Shown here in pieces: positions 8,398 to 16,634 of a stretch of DNA of 31,097 bases (positions within the stretch are counted from its first letter, which is position 1; the number at the start of each line of letters is the position of its first letter). The notes beneath the pieces are model-generated. The model saw nothing but the letters and a program-made list of their open reading frames with translations. It did not search any database and was not told the origin of the DNA. A program made the position numbers and the translations under genes. Where the stretch lies: positions 1-31,097 of the forward strand of contig JAKUNX010000003.1 of the NCBI GenBank assembly GCA_022451835.1. The letters run 5' to 3'. Source of the DNA: Candidatus Poseidoniaceae archaeon (lineage in GTDB: Archaea; Thermoplasmatota; Poseidoniia; Poseidoniales; Poseidoniaceae).

Positions 8398-9257
8398 TCG
8401 TCAAGAGCATCATAAACTTTGAACAAATCACTGTGTTCATCTATATCATGAACTCTTAGCATGTCAACGCCATTAAGAGAAGCAAAAAGCGAGGATGCAA
8501 GTGTGCCAGACAATCTATCTGAAGCATCAGACTTTCCAGTTATATTGCCGATAACTGATTTTCTTGAGATTCCCCATAATAATGCATAACCTGATGATTT
8601 GAATCTATCAATCGCTTTCATCAATTTTAAATTATGTTCTTGAGTCTTACCAAAACCAATACCCGGGTCTATGACAATAAGTTCTTTTGAGTGCCCTTTA
8701 GCAACCAATTCCTCAGCTTTTTGTTCTAGTTGCGATGCAACCTCTTCAACCACGTCACTGTAAGAAGGATTATCTTGCATATTTCCTGGTTCACCATTCA
8801 TATGCATTATACAAATAGCACATCCAGTTTCCAATACTAAATCTAACATTTGTTTATCTCTTAATCCAGATACATCATTAATCATATTGGCTCCATTTTC
8901 AATTGCTAATCTTGCCACTTGATGATTTCTTGTATCTATTGAGATCATTACTTCAGGATTATCATTTCTTAATTGTTTAATTACCGGAATAACTCGATTA
9001 GTTTCTTCTTCTATAGAAATTTTAGACGCACCTGGGCGTGTTGATTCACCACCTATATCTATCCAATCTGCACCATTTTTAATCATAGTCTTGGCTTCTT
9101 TAACAGCATCATCAATTGAATAACGAGAGTTGGAGAAAAATGAATCTGGTGTAATGTTTAGTATACCCATCAATAGTGGCCTACTATCCGATCTTCTGTG
9201 GATATCGGAAAAAGAGGGTACTCGGCTTTCGGAATTAGGTGTTAAGTTCTCACTCAT
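8394..9257 (-). CDS. folP: Dihydropteroate synthase
   Basis: A 287-residue enzyme that joins p-aminobenzoate to dihydropterin pyrophosphate in folate synthesis. The N-terminal MGILNITPDSF, then GADWIDIGGESTRPGA, ISIDTR, NDVSG, and VIDPGIGFGKT are all visible and complete for the TIM-barrel family. The C-terminal LRVHD matches the usual end. ATG at 9257 has TGGG 7 nt upstream, a weak but in-register site. It diverges from the membrane gene at 9328. Together with folB at 26.6-27.0 kb it points to bacterial-type folate synthesis. Confidence 0.93.
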   Translation of the reverse strand: MSENLTPNSESRVPSFSDIHRRSDSRPLLMGILNITPDSFFSNSRYSIDDAVKEAKTMIKNGADWIDIGGESTRPGASKISIEEETNRVIPVIKQLRNDNPEVMISIDTRNHQVARLAIENGANMINDVSGLRDKQMLDLVLETGCAICIMHMNGEPGNMQDNPSYSDVVEEVASQLEQKAEELVAKGHSKELIVIDPGIGFGKTQEHNLKLMKAIDRFKSSGYALLWGISRKSVIGNITGKSDASDRLSGTLASSLFASLNGVDMLRVHDIDEHSDLFKVYDALDD

Positions 9258-9327
9258 TGACTCGCCCAGTTCGATAGATTTGATAAGTTGTGACCTTCAA
9301 GGGCGGTTAATGTCGGGTGGGGATGTT

Positions 9328-9948
9328 ATGGATTCTGAGGCTAATATGTCAGAAGAATCTCCTGATTTAGAAAATTCTGCAATGGAGTATAGTGAAGAAT
9401 TGGCTGATAGATTAATCAGTCGATTGAAGCCAGATGATAATGCTTCAATTTTGAAGATGATTGCTAATAAAGCATATTTTAGTGGTGGCTTAGGCACAAT
9501 CATTTTGGTATTTTGGTGGCTTACAGTTGATACAGGCAATGATGATTTGGATGCTGGAGTCTCAACTTTCTTTAATTTAGACTTCTCTCAAGTTGCATTA
9601 ACAGTAATTGGATTGGGGTTATTATCTGCATTACTTCGAGATTTCAGCAGAGAATTAGGTAAATTAGCACCTGCATTGATTTCTGGAGCACTAATTATTC
9701 TTTGTTGCCTATATGTTTTGGAGCCAATGGCACTTGGATTTTTCAGCGATGAGCTGGGGAGTTCAGATGGTATTTGGCGGACTGCTAGATTAGCACTGTT
9801 ATGGTTAGGAATAACCTATTGTGCTCACTTATTAGTCGATGCTTCTTTGCTAGCATGGTTAAAGAAATTCTGTGATTCCAAGGGCTTGAATATAGAACCT
9901 CTAAGCAGTCGAGATGATGCTCAGAATGGCTTATTACTCGATGATTGA
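9328..9948 (+). CDS. Small membrane protein, unknown function
   Basis: I do not recognise this protein of about 206 residues. An acidic N-terminus of about 45 residues precedes about four hydrophobic segments: LGTIILVFWWLTV, VALTVIGLGLLSALL, a segment around ALISGALIILCCLYVL, and ARLALLWLGITYCAHLLV. The frame is open back to 9130 inside folP; that part is a shadow. ATG 9328 has GGTGG 7 nt upstream and is chosen over ATG 9310. GGTGG pairs exactly with the CCACC of this window's 16S tail. The stop lies 23 nt before aTrm56, so the two are likely one operon. Confidence 0.6.
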   Translation: MDSEANMSEESPDLENSAMEYSEELADRLISRLKPDDNASILKMIANKAYFSGGLGTIILVFWWLTVDTGNDDLDAGVSTFFNLDFSQVALTVIGLGLLSALLRDFSRELGKLAPALISGALIILCCLYVLEPMALGFFSDELGSSDGIWRTARLALLWLGITYCAHLLVDASLLAWLKKFCDSKGLNIEPLSSRDDAQNGLLLDD

Positions 9949-9971
9949 CCAATTCAATCAGTGGTGAGGAT

Positions 9972-10520
9972 ATGACAGACTTCGATATTGAAGTTTTAAG
10001 ATTGGGCCATCGTATGGGTAGAGATCCAAGAATTACTACACATTTGGCTTTGGTTAGTCGAGCAATGGGGGCTAAAAAGTTCGTTCTAGCTGGTGATGAA
10101 GATGATAAATTATTTTCTAACATTGAATCTGTTAACGAAAGATTTGGTCAAGGCCTATTGTGCCGTTATGAAAAAAGCCCAATGAAAATGTTAAGAGAAA
10201 TATCTGCATCAAAAGATGAAAATAAGCCGTTGCTTATTCATTTGACAATGTATGGTGAACCTTTCAAGCAAGTAATCCCTAAAATTCCAAAAGATCAATC
10301 AGTAGTAGTCATAGTAGGAGGTGCAAAGGTTCCTGGCGAGATATTCAAAATTAGCGATTATAACATTGCTGTTGGTAATCAACCCCATTCCGAAGTTGCA
10401 GCATTAGCATTGTTTTTGGACACCTGGACGGAAGGTCATGGATTTAATCGAAAATTTACTGAGCCGCAACTAGTTATTTCCCCTTCCAAATCAGGTAAAG
10501 ATGTAAAGGAAATAGACTAA
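9972..10520 (+). CDS. trm56: tRNA 2'-O-methyltransferase, aTrm56 type
   Basis: A 182-residue SPOUT enzyme, the archaeal aTrm56 family that methylates the ribose of C56 in the tRNA T-loop. The N-terminus EVLRLGHRMGRDPRITTHLA is the family hallmark. The C-terminal knot carries VVVIVGGAKVPGEIF and YNIAVGNQPHSEVAALALFLD. The frame is open to 9945, but ATG 9972 gives the family N-terminus and has GTGGTGA, with GTGG 7 nt before the start. It follows a small membrane-protein gene in the same direction. Confidence 0.9.
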   Translation: MTDFDIEVLRLGHRMGRDPRITTHLALVSRAMGAKKFVLAGDEDDKLFSNIESVNERFGQGLLCRYEKSPMKMLREISASKDENKPLLIHLTMYGEPFKQVIPKIPKDQSVVVIVGGAKVPGEIFKISDYNIAVGNQPHSEVAALALFLDTWTEGHGFNRKFTEPQLVISPSKSGKDVKEID

Positions 10521-10525
10521 TTGCC

Positions 10526-10547
10526 TAAGTAAAAACTAACTTACTTA
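10526..10547. repeat. Inverted repeat after aTrm56
   Basis: TAAGTAA (10526-10532) and TTACTTA (10541-10547) form a 7-bp A/T-only stem around an 8-nt loop, just after the aTrm56 stop and about 100 nt ahead of carA. It may be a weak terminator or an operator for carAB. The remaining 10548-10650 is A/T-rich with no clear TATA box or other element. Confidence 0.4.
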
Positions 10548-10650
10548 AGTATTAATCATTAATTTACTGCAAATGTAGAATCTTTTAATTGATTAATTTT
10601 AGATTTATTCCATCCCAATTATTATTTGAGTCCTTCATCGACAGGTGCTG

Positions 10651-11955
10651 ATGTCGATACCCTTAGAGGCCGCTGGTAGTTTTTGCCCGGGCTCACTAAA
10701 TCACAAAATTTCGACATATCCAAGTTTCAAAGACGCTGCAGATGGCTTTCATTTTGGGCAAGAATTGAGTTCTCAAGCCAGTGGTCCAGGAATCCTGTTA
10801 ACTGCTGATGGTGGTAGATATGAAGGGAATTTGTTCGGTGCAGAAGGTATTGGTGAAGGTGAATTAGTTTTTACAACTGGAATGATGGGTTATCAAGAAT
10901 CATTAACAGACCCATCATTTGCCGGACAAGTACTAACATTTACTTATCCTCTAATTGGTAACTATGGTATTCATATTAACCGTTCTGAATCCTCTTCTGT
11001 ATGGCCTCGAGGTGTTGTAGTTAGGCATGCGATGAAAGACCCTGATCATCGTGATTCAGTTGCTACTGTGAACGATTTTTTACGGTTGCACAATATTCCA
11101 GGGATAGAAGATATTGATACTCGTGAAATTACCAAAAATGTGCGAGAATTAGGTACAGTGTTATGTGTTTTTGGGCCTGCAGACAAAGAAGATATGTTAA
11201 GGAGTAAATTGAGCAAATTAACCTCTCCAGAACTTGAAGACTTAGTTGAACTTGTGGCCATTAAAGAAGCGGTCATACTAAATCTAGATTCAGCAGATGA
11301 ATTAGGTCTTAAGAAGCCAAGGTTAGCAGCATTAGATTGCGGAATTAAGTTCAATATTCTGCGAAGTTTGTGCCATTATTTCGAAGTAATTTGGTGTCCG
11401 CCAGATACGCCGTTTAGCACTCTAGTAGATGATTATGCAATTGATGCGTTATTTTGTTCCAATGGCCCAGGAGACCCTGCTCATCCAGGTAAAGCTTCAG
11501 CAGCTAAGGAAACACTTGCTAAGGCTGTATTAGAAGGATATCCAGTAATGGGAATTTGTCTTGGTCATCAATTGATGGGATTAGCCTCTGGTTTGAAAAC
11601 CTACAAGATGAGATATGGTCATAGAGGAGCCAATCATCCAGTTGTTGATTTGGTTACTGGTAAAGTATTGATAACAAGTCAAAATCATGGATTTGCAGTT
11701 GCAGATCCTGATGCAGGAATGTTAGCAGCGCATCCATCAGGCGCAACATCTCCAGACACTGAAAATTTACACGGTCAAGAAGTTAAAGTTCGTTACATCA
11801 ATGCCAATGATAGAACCGTAGAGGGTCTCGATGTTATTGATAAGCCGTGTTTTACTGTTCAATTCCACCCTGAGGCATGTCCTGGACCTCATGATGCAGA
11901 GGGTCTGTTCAATAGATTCAGAGAGATAGTAGATTCACATTTGGGGGTTGAATAG
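10651..11955 (+). CDS. carA: Carbamoyl-phosphate synthase small subunit
   Basis: The glutaminase subunit, which supplies ammonia to CarB for pyrimidine and arginine synthesis. The N-terminal domain has GILLTADGGRYEG and FTTGMMGYQESLTDPSF; the class I amidotransferase domain has NGPGDPAH and the nucleophile in GICLGHQ (about Cys303), with His406 and Glu408 in FHPEA. All three catalytic residues are present. From ATG 10651 (GTG 10645 is also open) there are about 45 residues before the usual CarA N-terminus, and they look unlike the family. TTG at 10765 would give a standard length. Its stop overlaps the carB start in TAGTG, so the genes are translationally coupled. Confidence 0.93.
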   Translation: MSIPLEAAGSFCPGSLNHKISTYPSFKDAADGFHFGQELSSQASGPGILLTADGGRYEGNLFGAEGIGEGELVFTTGMMGYQESLTDPSFAGQVLTFTYPLIGNYGIHINRSESSSVWPRGVVVRHAMKDPDHRDSVATVNDFLRLHNIPGIEDIDTREITKNVRELGTVLCVFGPADKEDMLRSKLSKLTSPELEDLVELVAIKEAVILNLDSADELGLKKPRLAALDCGIKFNILRSLCHYFEVIWCPPDTPFSTLVDDYAIDALFCSNGPGDPAHPGKASAAKETLAKAVLEGYPVMGICLGHQLMGLASGLKTYKMRYGHRGANHPVVDLVTGKVLITSQNHGFAVADPDAGMLAAHPSGATSPDTENLHGQEVKVRYINANDRTVEGLDVIDKPCFTVQFHPEACPGPHDAEGLFNRFREIVDSHLGVE

Positions 11956-14900
11956 TGCCAAGGAGAAATGATTTGAAAACCGTAATGGTTCTTGGTAGTG
12001 GCCCGATAAAAATAGGTCAGGCAGCCGAGTTTGATTTTTCAGGTAGTCAAGCAGTTAGAGCTCTTCGTGAAGATGGTTATGAAGTGATTTTGGTAAATTC
12101 TAATCCAGCAACTATTCAAAACGATCCTGAAATGGCCGATAAAGTGTATATTGAACCACTACTCGCGTCATCAATAAAGCGAATTTTAGAAATCGAAAAA
12201 CCTTGCGCTCTACTCGCTGGGATGGGTGGTCAAACGGCGTTAAATATCGCAAGTGAATTGGCGCATTCCGGCGTACTTGATGAGTTAGGAGTAGAATTAA
12301 TTGGTTCGGATTTAGATGCCATAGACAAGGCTGAAGATAGGGATTTATTCAATAAAGTATGTAATTCGATAAATCTACCAATCAGCGAAGCAATTGCTTG
12401 TAATTCAATGGAAGAAGTGATTTCTGCTTCAGAAAAAATAGGCTCATGGCCTTTATTGATTAGGCCTGCATTTACCCTTGGAGGTTTAGGTGGAGGTACT
12501 GCATGGAATGTAGGGGAATTAGTTGAGATTGCAACTCTGGGATTGCGTAATTCAAGAATTAGTCAAGTTCTTATCGAAGAATCTATCCTTGGTTGGCAAG
12601 AACTTGAATATGAAGTAATGAGAGATGAGGCTGACAATGCAATAATCGTCTGTACTATGGAAAACATCGATCCGATGGGGGTTCATACTGGTGAATCAAC
12701 AGTCGTTGCCCCACTACAATCATTTTCAGATAGAGATCACCAAATTCTCCGTGACCAAGCACTAGCGCTGATTAGAGCGTTGAATATCAAAGGCGGTTGT
12801 AATGTTCAATTTGCTTTCAATCAGTTTACTGGCGAGATACGTGTGATTGAAGTAAATCCTCGTGTATCTAGATCATCTGCCTTAGCGAGCAAAGCAACAG
12901 GCTATCCAATTGCTCGAATAGCTGCTAAGATTGCGGTAGGTTACACTCTTGATGAATTGCCCAACCCTATCACCGGAGATGGAACTACTGCTGCTTTTGA
13001 GCCCACTTTAGATTACTGTGTAGTAAAGATTCCTCGTTGGCCATTTGATAAATTTAGAACTGCCGACAGAACACTTGGGACATCCATGAAATCAACAGGA
13101 GAAGTCATGGCTATAGGTAGGAATTTTGAAGAGGCATTCCTCAAAGCTTGGGCTTCACTTGAGCAAGGTTGTCCTCATCCAAGACCTTTGACTAAGGCTG
13201 ATGAATCAGAAGGGGAAACAATGGCAGAAAGAGCTAATGAATCACTTCCAGATGAGGTTCTAGTCGATTGGTGTAGTATTGCAACAGATCGTAGAATGGG
13301 TGCTTTAATCGAGGCATTTAGACGAGGCTGGAGTGTTGAGAAAGTTCATGAAATTACTAGAATCACTAGATGGTTCCTGTATCGCTTTGAAAAAATCGCT
13401 CAAATGGAAAAAGAAATAGTTGACCTATCATGTAATCCTACTGAACTAGATATTGATTTATTGAGAAAGTGGAAATCTCATGGTTTTACTGATTCTCATA
13501 TCGCTGATGCGCTTAATGCATTCCCAGCCAAGGGTTACAAATCACTACCAAGAGGTCGTGATGAAGATTCTGTAATGCGTAGAAGACACTCTCTTTCATT
13601 GCATCCTAATTATCGAATGGTAGATTCTTGTGCTGCTGAATTTGCTGCTAAAACACCCTACTATTATTCTACATATGAACCGAGTTCAACTACTGGAATT
13701 GATCATATTCCAAATTTATCAAACCGCACAAAAGAGCGTTATGTTGCGATAGGAAGTGGCCCGATTAGAATCGGTCAAGGAATTGAGTTTGATTATGGCT
13801 GTGTGCATGCAGTTATGGCAATAAGAGAGGCTGGCAAAGATGCTATTTTGATTAATAATAATCCTGAAACAGTATCTACTGACTTTGATACTTCAGATCG
13901 GTTATATTTCGAGCCATTGACGTTAGAGTATGTTACCGAGGTATTATTACGAGAACAAGCCCATTCTATATTGCTACAATTCGGTGGCCAAACCGCAATA
14001 AATTTATCTCAGCCGCTTGACAAAAGATTACCTGAATTGGAAAAATTAGGCCTGAATTTACAGATCGCTGGAACTTCTTGCGATGCAATTGATGAAGCGA
14101 GTGATAGAGAGAGGTTCGAAAAGTTTGCCAAGCGTTCGGGTCTAACCATGCCAAGAGGTGCTACTGGTATCACCGCGGACGATGTAAGGAATGCTGTTGA
14201 TGAAATTGGCTATCCGGTATTAATCAGACCATCTTATGTTTTGGGTGGCAGGGGAATGGAGATATTGTCTAATGATAATCAGTTAGAAGCATATCTAGGA
14301 GAAGCCTACCTCGCTCCTGATAAACCATTGCTCGTAGATGAATATCTTGGACACGCCACAGAGATTGATGTTGATGCAGCATCAGATGGAAAAGAGGTAC
14401 TGATTGGTGCGATAATGGAACATCTAGAAGAAGCAGGAATTCACTCAGGTGACTCGACCTGTTTTATTCCGACACAGAATATCTCGCAAGAGATGTTAGA
14501 TTTGATCAAGGAGCAAACCACTATCATTGGAATTGGTCTTAATATCGTAGGTTGTTTCAATATTCAATTTGCTATTCAAGGTGAAAAACTGTATGTGTTA
14601 GAGGTTAATCCTAGGTCTTCTAGGACAGTACCTTTTGTTGCCAAATCGTCAGGCTTGCCTCTTGCAAGAATTGCAGCAAAGATCACAATAGGAATCCCTC
14701 TAGCAAAGCAAACAATACCTTTGAGAACTTCTGGTAATGTTTGCGTTAAAGCACCGGTATTCCCATTCATAAAGTTAAGAGGATTAGACCCTGCTCCAGG
14801 TCCCGAAATGAAATCTACGGGCGAAGTATTTGGTTCACATCAAGATGCAGATATAGCATATCTCAAGGCAAGATTAGCAACAGAAGTCCCAGTTGCCAGC

Positions 14901-15299
14901 GAAGGTGGAGTTTACCTTACGGTTAGGGATGATGATAAAACAAATTTAGTTCCAATAGCTCATCAATTGAAAGAGTTAGGTTTCACGTTATATGCTACAC
15001 CTGGGACTGCAGATGTGCTTAGAGAACATGATGTTCCAGTTGAGATAGTTTACAGAATTAGGGAAAGAATGCATCCTGATGCGTTGGATTTGATGCGTCA
15101 AGGAAAAATATCATTCATTGTAAATGTTCCAACTGTTTCAGGTGGAGCAGTAAGAGATGGAAATATGATGAGAAGATTGGCTGTTGAACTGAATATTCCT
15201 TTTGTTACTACTATTCGTGGTGCTAAAATGGAAGTATCAGCAATAGCGGCAATGATGAAAGGTGAAATGGAACCTGTTAGATTACAGGTCAATTATTGA
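11955..15299 (+). CDS. carB: Carbamoyl-phosphate synthase large subunit
   Basis: A complete 1114-residue synthetase subunit. It has two homologous ATP-grasp halves, each opened by the same signature: VLGSGPIKIGQAAEFDFSG at about 12 and AIGSGPIRIGQGIEFDYG at about 598. Each half has its glycine-rich loop (FTLGGLGGGTAW and YVLGGRGMEI) and metal-binding EVNPR. The C-terminal regulatory MGS-like domain begins at about 975. It is slightly longer than the usual 1070 or so. The GTG start gives the normal MPRRNDLK opening and has GGGGG 7 nt upstream, inside the end of carA. It ends 2 nt from the stop of the opposing gene. Confidence 0.97.
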   Translation: MPRRNDLKTVMVLGSGPIKIGQAAEFDFSGSQAVRALREDGYEVILVNSNPATIQNDPEMADKVYIEPLLASSIKRILEIEKPCALLAGMGGQTALNIASELAHSGVLDELGVELIGSDLDAIDKAEDRDLFNKVCNSINLPISEAIACNSMEEVISASEKIGSWPLLIRPAFTLGGLGGGTAWNVGELVEIATLGLRNSRISQVLIEESILGWQELEYEVMRDEADNAIIVCTMENIDPMGVHTGESTVVAPLQSFSDRDHQILRDQALALIRALNIKGGCNVQFAFNQFTGEIRVIEVNPRVSRSSALASKATGYPIARIAAKIAVGYTLDELPNPITGDGTTAAFEPTLDYCVVKIPRWPFDKFRTADRTLGTSMKSTGEVMAIGRNFEEAFLKAWASLEQGCPHPRPLTKADESEGETMAERANESLPDEVLVDWCSIATDRRMGALIEAFRRGWSVEKVHEITRITRWFLYRFEKIAQMEKEIVDLSCNPTELDIDLLRKWKSHGFTDSHIADALNAFPAKGYKSLPRGRDEDSVMRRRHSLSLHPNYRMVDSCAAEFAAKTPYYYSTYEPSSTTGIDHIPNLSNRTKERYVAIGSGPIRIGQGIEFDYGCVHAVMAIREAGKDAILINNNPETVSTDFDTSDRLYFEPLTLEYVTEVLLREQAHSILLQFGGQTAINLSQPLDKRLPELEKLGLNLQIAGTSCDAIDEASDRERFEKFAKRSGLTMPRGATGITADDVRNAVDEIGYPVLIRPSYVLGGRGMEILSNDNQLEAYLGEAYLAPDKPLLVDEYLGHATEIDVDAASDGKEVLIGAIMEHLEEAGIHSGDSTCFIPTQNISQEMLDLIKEQTTIIGIGLNIVGCFNIQFAIQGEKLYVLEVNPRSSRTVPFVAKSSGLPLARIAAKITIGIPLAKQTIPLRTSGNVCVKAPVFPFIKLRGLDPAPGPEMKSTGEVFGSHQDADIAYLKARLATEVPVASEGGVYLTVRDDDKTNLVPIAHQLKELGFTLYATPGTADVLREHDVPVEIVYRIRERMHPDALDLMRQGKISFIVNVPTVSGGAVRDGNMMRRLAVELNIPFVTTIRGAKMEVSAIAAMMKGEMEPVRLQVNY

Positions 15300-15301
15300 T
15301 T

Positions 15302-15646
15302 TTAACATGCATCGAATGCTTCGATGATGTATTTAGTGAGCGGGCTGGTCCAAGCTAGGTCACTAATTCCTGCTTCACCTTCTGAAGCATAGATTCGAAC
15401 TACATCTCGAACCCTAACATTTCCTTCAGAGGACCTTGCGAGAATAGTTGCTGCCTTGACGACTTTACCAGTACCATGCGGGTCGTAAACGGTATCAAGT
15501 GCATCTTTTAGGAACCAATCAACTTTGCCACCTTCTTTTCCTTCATACTTTTTAGTGACTTTTTTGGCTCCAAACATGCCACCACTTTTCTTAGGTTCTG
15601 ATTTCTTAGCTGGCTCTTTTTTCGATGTTGATTTTAGTAGTTTTTT
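15302..15646 (-). pseudogene. Frameshifted C-terminal part of the zinc-ribbon protein
   Basis: This stretch continues the gene at 15606-16565 in another frame. After a Lys-rich linker (EPAKKSEPKKSGG) it encodes a conserved-looking end: GGKVDWFLKDALDTVYDPHG, then VKAATILARSSEGN and a terminal helix, with stop 2 nt from carB. It has no start of its own: the in-frame ATG at 15685 lies within the upstream gene and reads a basic shadow. The frames meet at a run of seven A (minus strand, 15647-15641). Reading six A instead of seven joins them into one protein of about 420 residues. Options are a sequencing or assembly slip, a true mutation, or programmed slippage. I do not recognise the domain. Confidence 0.6.
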
Positions 15647-16565
15647 TGGCCGGTTTCTTTTCAGCGCCTTCTTTCTTTGCAACATCTGAAACAGTTTTGT
15701 TGGCGAATTCTTCGGTTAATTCATCGCGAATCTCTTTTTCTAGTTCCTTACGGATCTCTTTAGTTAACTTGGTTCGAAGTTTCTTCTCTATTTTTGCACT
15801 ATCTGTTTTCGATAATTTAGTTAAAGCATCATCTCTCTCATCTTGTAATGCTTGCATGACATTGATGTAATGGGAAGCAACTTGTATTAGAGCAGTTTCC
15901 ATAGAAGCTTCTAATTGCATTGAAACAACTTCACTTGATGAATCACGCCATTTTCTCCATTGTAGCATAGTATTTGTATGAATATCAGAGCCACATTTAG
16001 GGCAGAAACTTCGCTTTGGAGGCTTTAGAACTGGTATTGCTCGCATAGCATCAGGGTCAATTCCTTCATGTTCACCACTTGCTACATCGTGAATGTGGGT
16101 TGAGGCTTCAATACCAGTATCCATTGCGGTTCTAAATAAGCCCTCATTTAGGTCTAATTTCCCATCTTGAATTAAATCCCAGGCATTTGTTCCTCGAACA
16201 ACAGCACGAACAGCTGCATTAGCAGCGGGAGAATTACCCCAATCCCTAGCGATATTTACTTTGGTCGAAGCAAGTTCCATGTCGCTTGAAATGAATGCAT
16301 CAGAGATATCTACTTCTTCACCTTCAGCAGGGGCTGCAATACCTAATTGAATCGGGTTTGCTCCTTCCTCAATTTTGGCAATCATATCGAATTTTTCAGC
16401 CATAGATAGGTCGTCTCTCAGACGAATTACTTCTCTAAGTTGATTTAGGTCATGACCTGTTGAAGTTATTGGACCTTGAACATCCATATCATGGCCACAT
16501 GATAAACAGAATTTTGCGGCCGGTTCAACATCTGCTTCGCAGATAGGACAGTATACACCCGCCAT
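15606..16565 (-). CDS. Double zinc-ribbon protein, N-terminal part, unknown function
   Basis: A 319-residue reading frame. It opens with a zinc ribbon (CPIC at about 6-9, CLSC at about 20-23). A second Cys pair, CPKCGSD, lies at about 191. A long charged helical segment follows (ALTKLSKTDSAKIEKKLRTK and a Glu/Lys-rich coiled coil to about 290), then a Lys-rich tail. The last 13 residues after the A7 run and the stop at 15606 are probably an artefact of the frame change, as the natural continuation is in the next entry's frame. The function is unknown; zinc ribbons with a coiled coil suggest a scaffold or nucleic-acid-linked protein. No ribosome site precedes ATG 16565. Confidence 0.7.
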   Translation of the reverse strand: MAGVYCPICEADVEPAAKFCLSCGHDMDVQGPITSTGHDLNQLREVIRLRDDLSMAEKFDMIAKIEEGANPIQLGIAAPAEGEEVDISDAFISSDMELASTKVNIARDWGNSPAANAAVRAVVRGTNAWDLIQDGKLDLNEGLFRTAMDTGIEASTHIHDVASGEHEGIDPDAMRAIPVLKPPKRSFCPKCGSDIHTNTMLQWRKWRDSSSEVVSMQLEASMETALIQVASHYINVMQALQDERDDALTKLSKTDSAKIEKKLRTKLTKEIRKELEKEIRDELTEEFANKTVSDVAKKEGAEKKPAKKTTKINIEKRAS

Positions 16566-16634
16566 GATATGGGTTGAATGCCACTCTCATTTGAATAGTG
16601 CGGAAATAATAACCATTTTTTGTTCATTGTTATG

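Noticed and set aside
9130..9327. Upstream part of the frame before the membrane gene at 9328
   Set aside because: It runs antisense through the folP start and lacks any family support; GGTGG 7 nt before ATG 9328 favours the shorter form.
15647..15685. Independent basic protein starting at ATG 15685
   Set aside because: Its first residues are the frame-shadow of the Lys-rich tail of the zinc-ribbon gene; only the part after the A7 run looks real.
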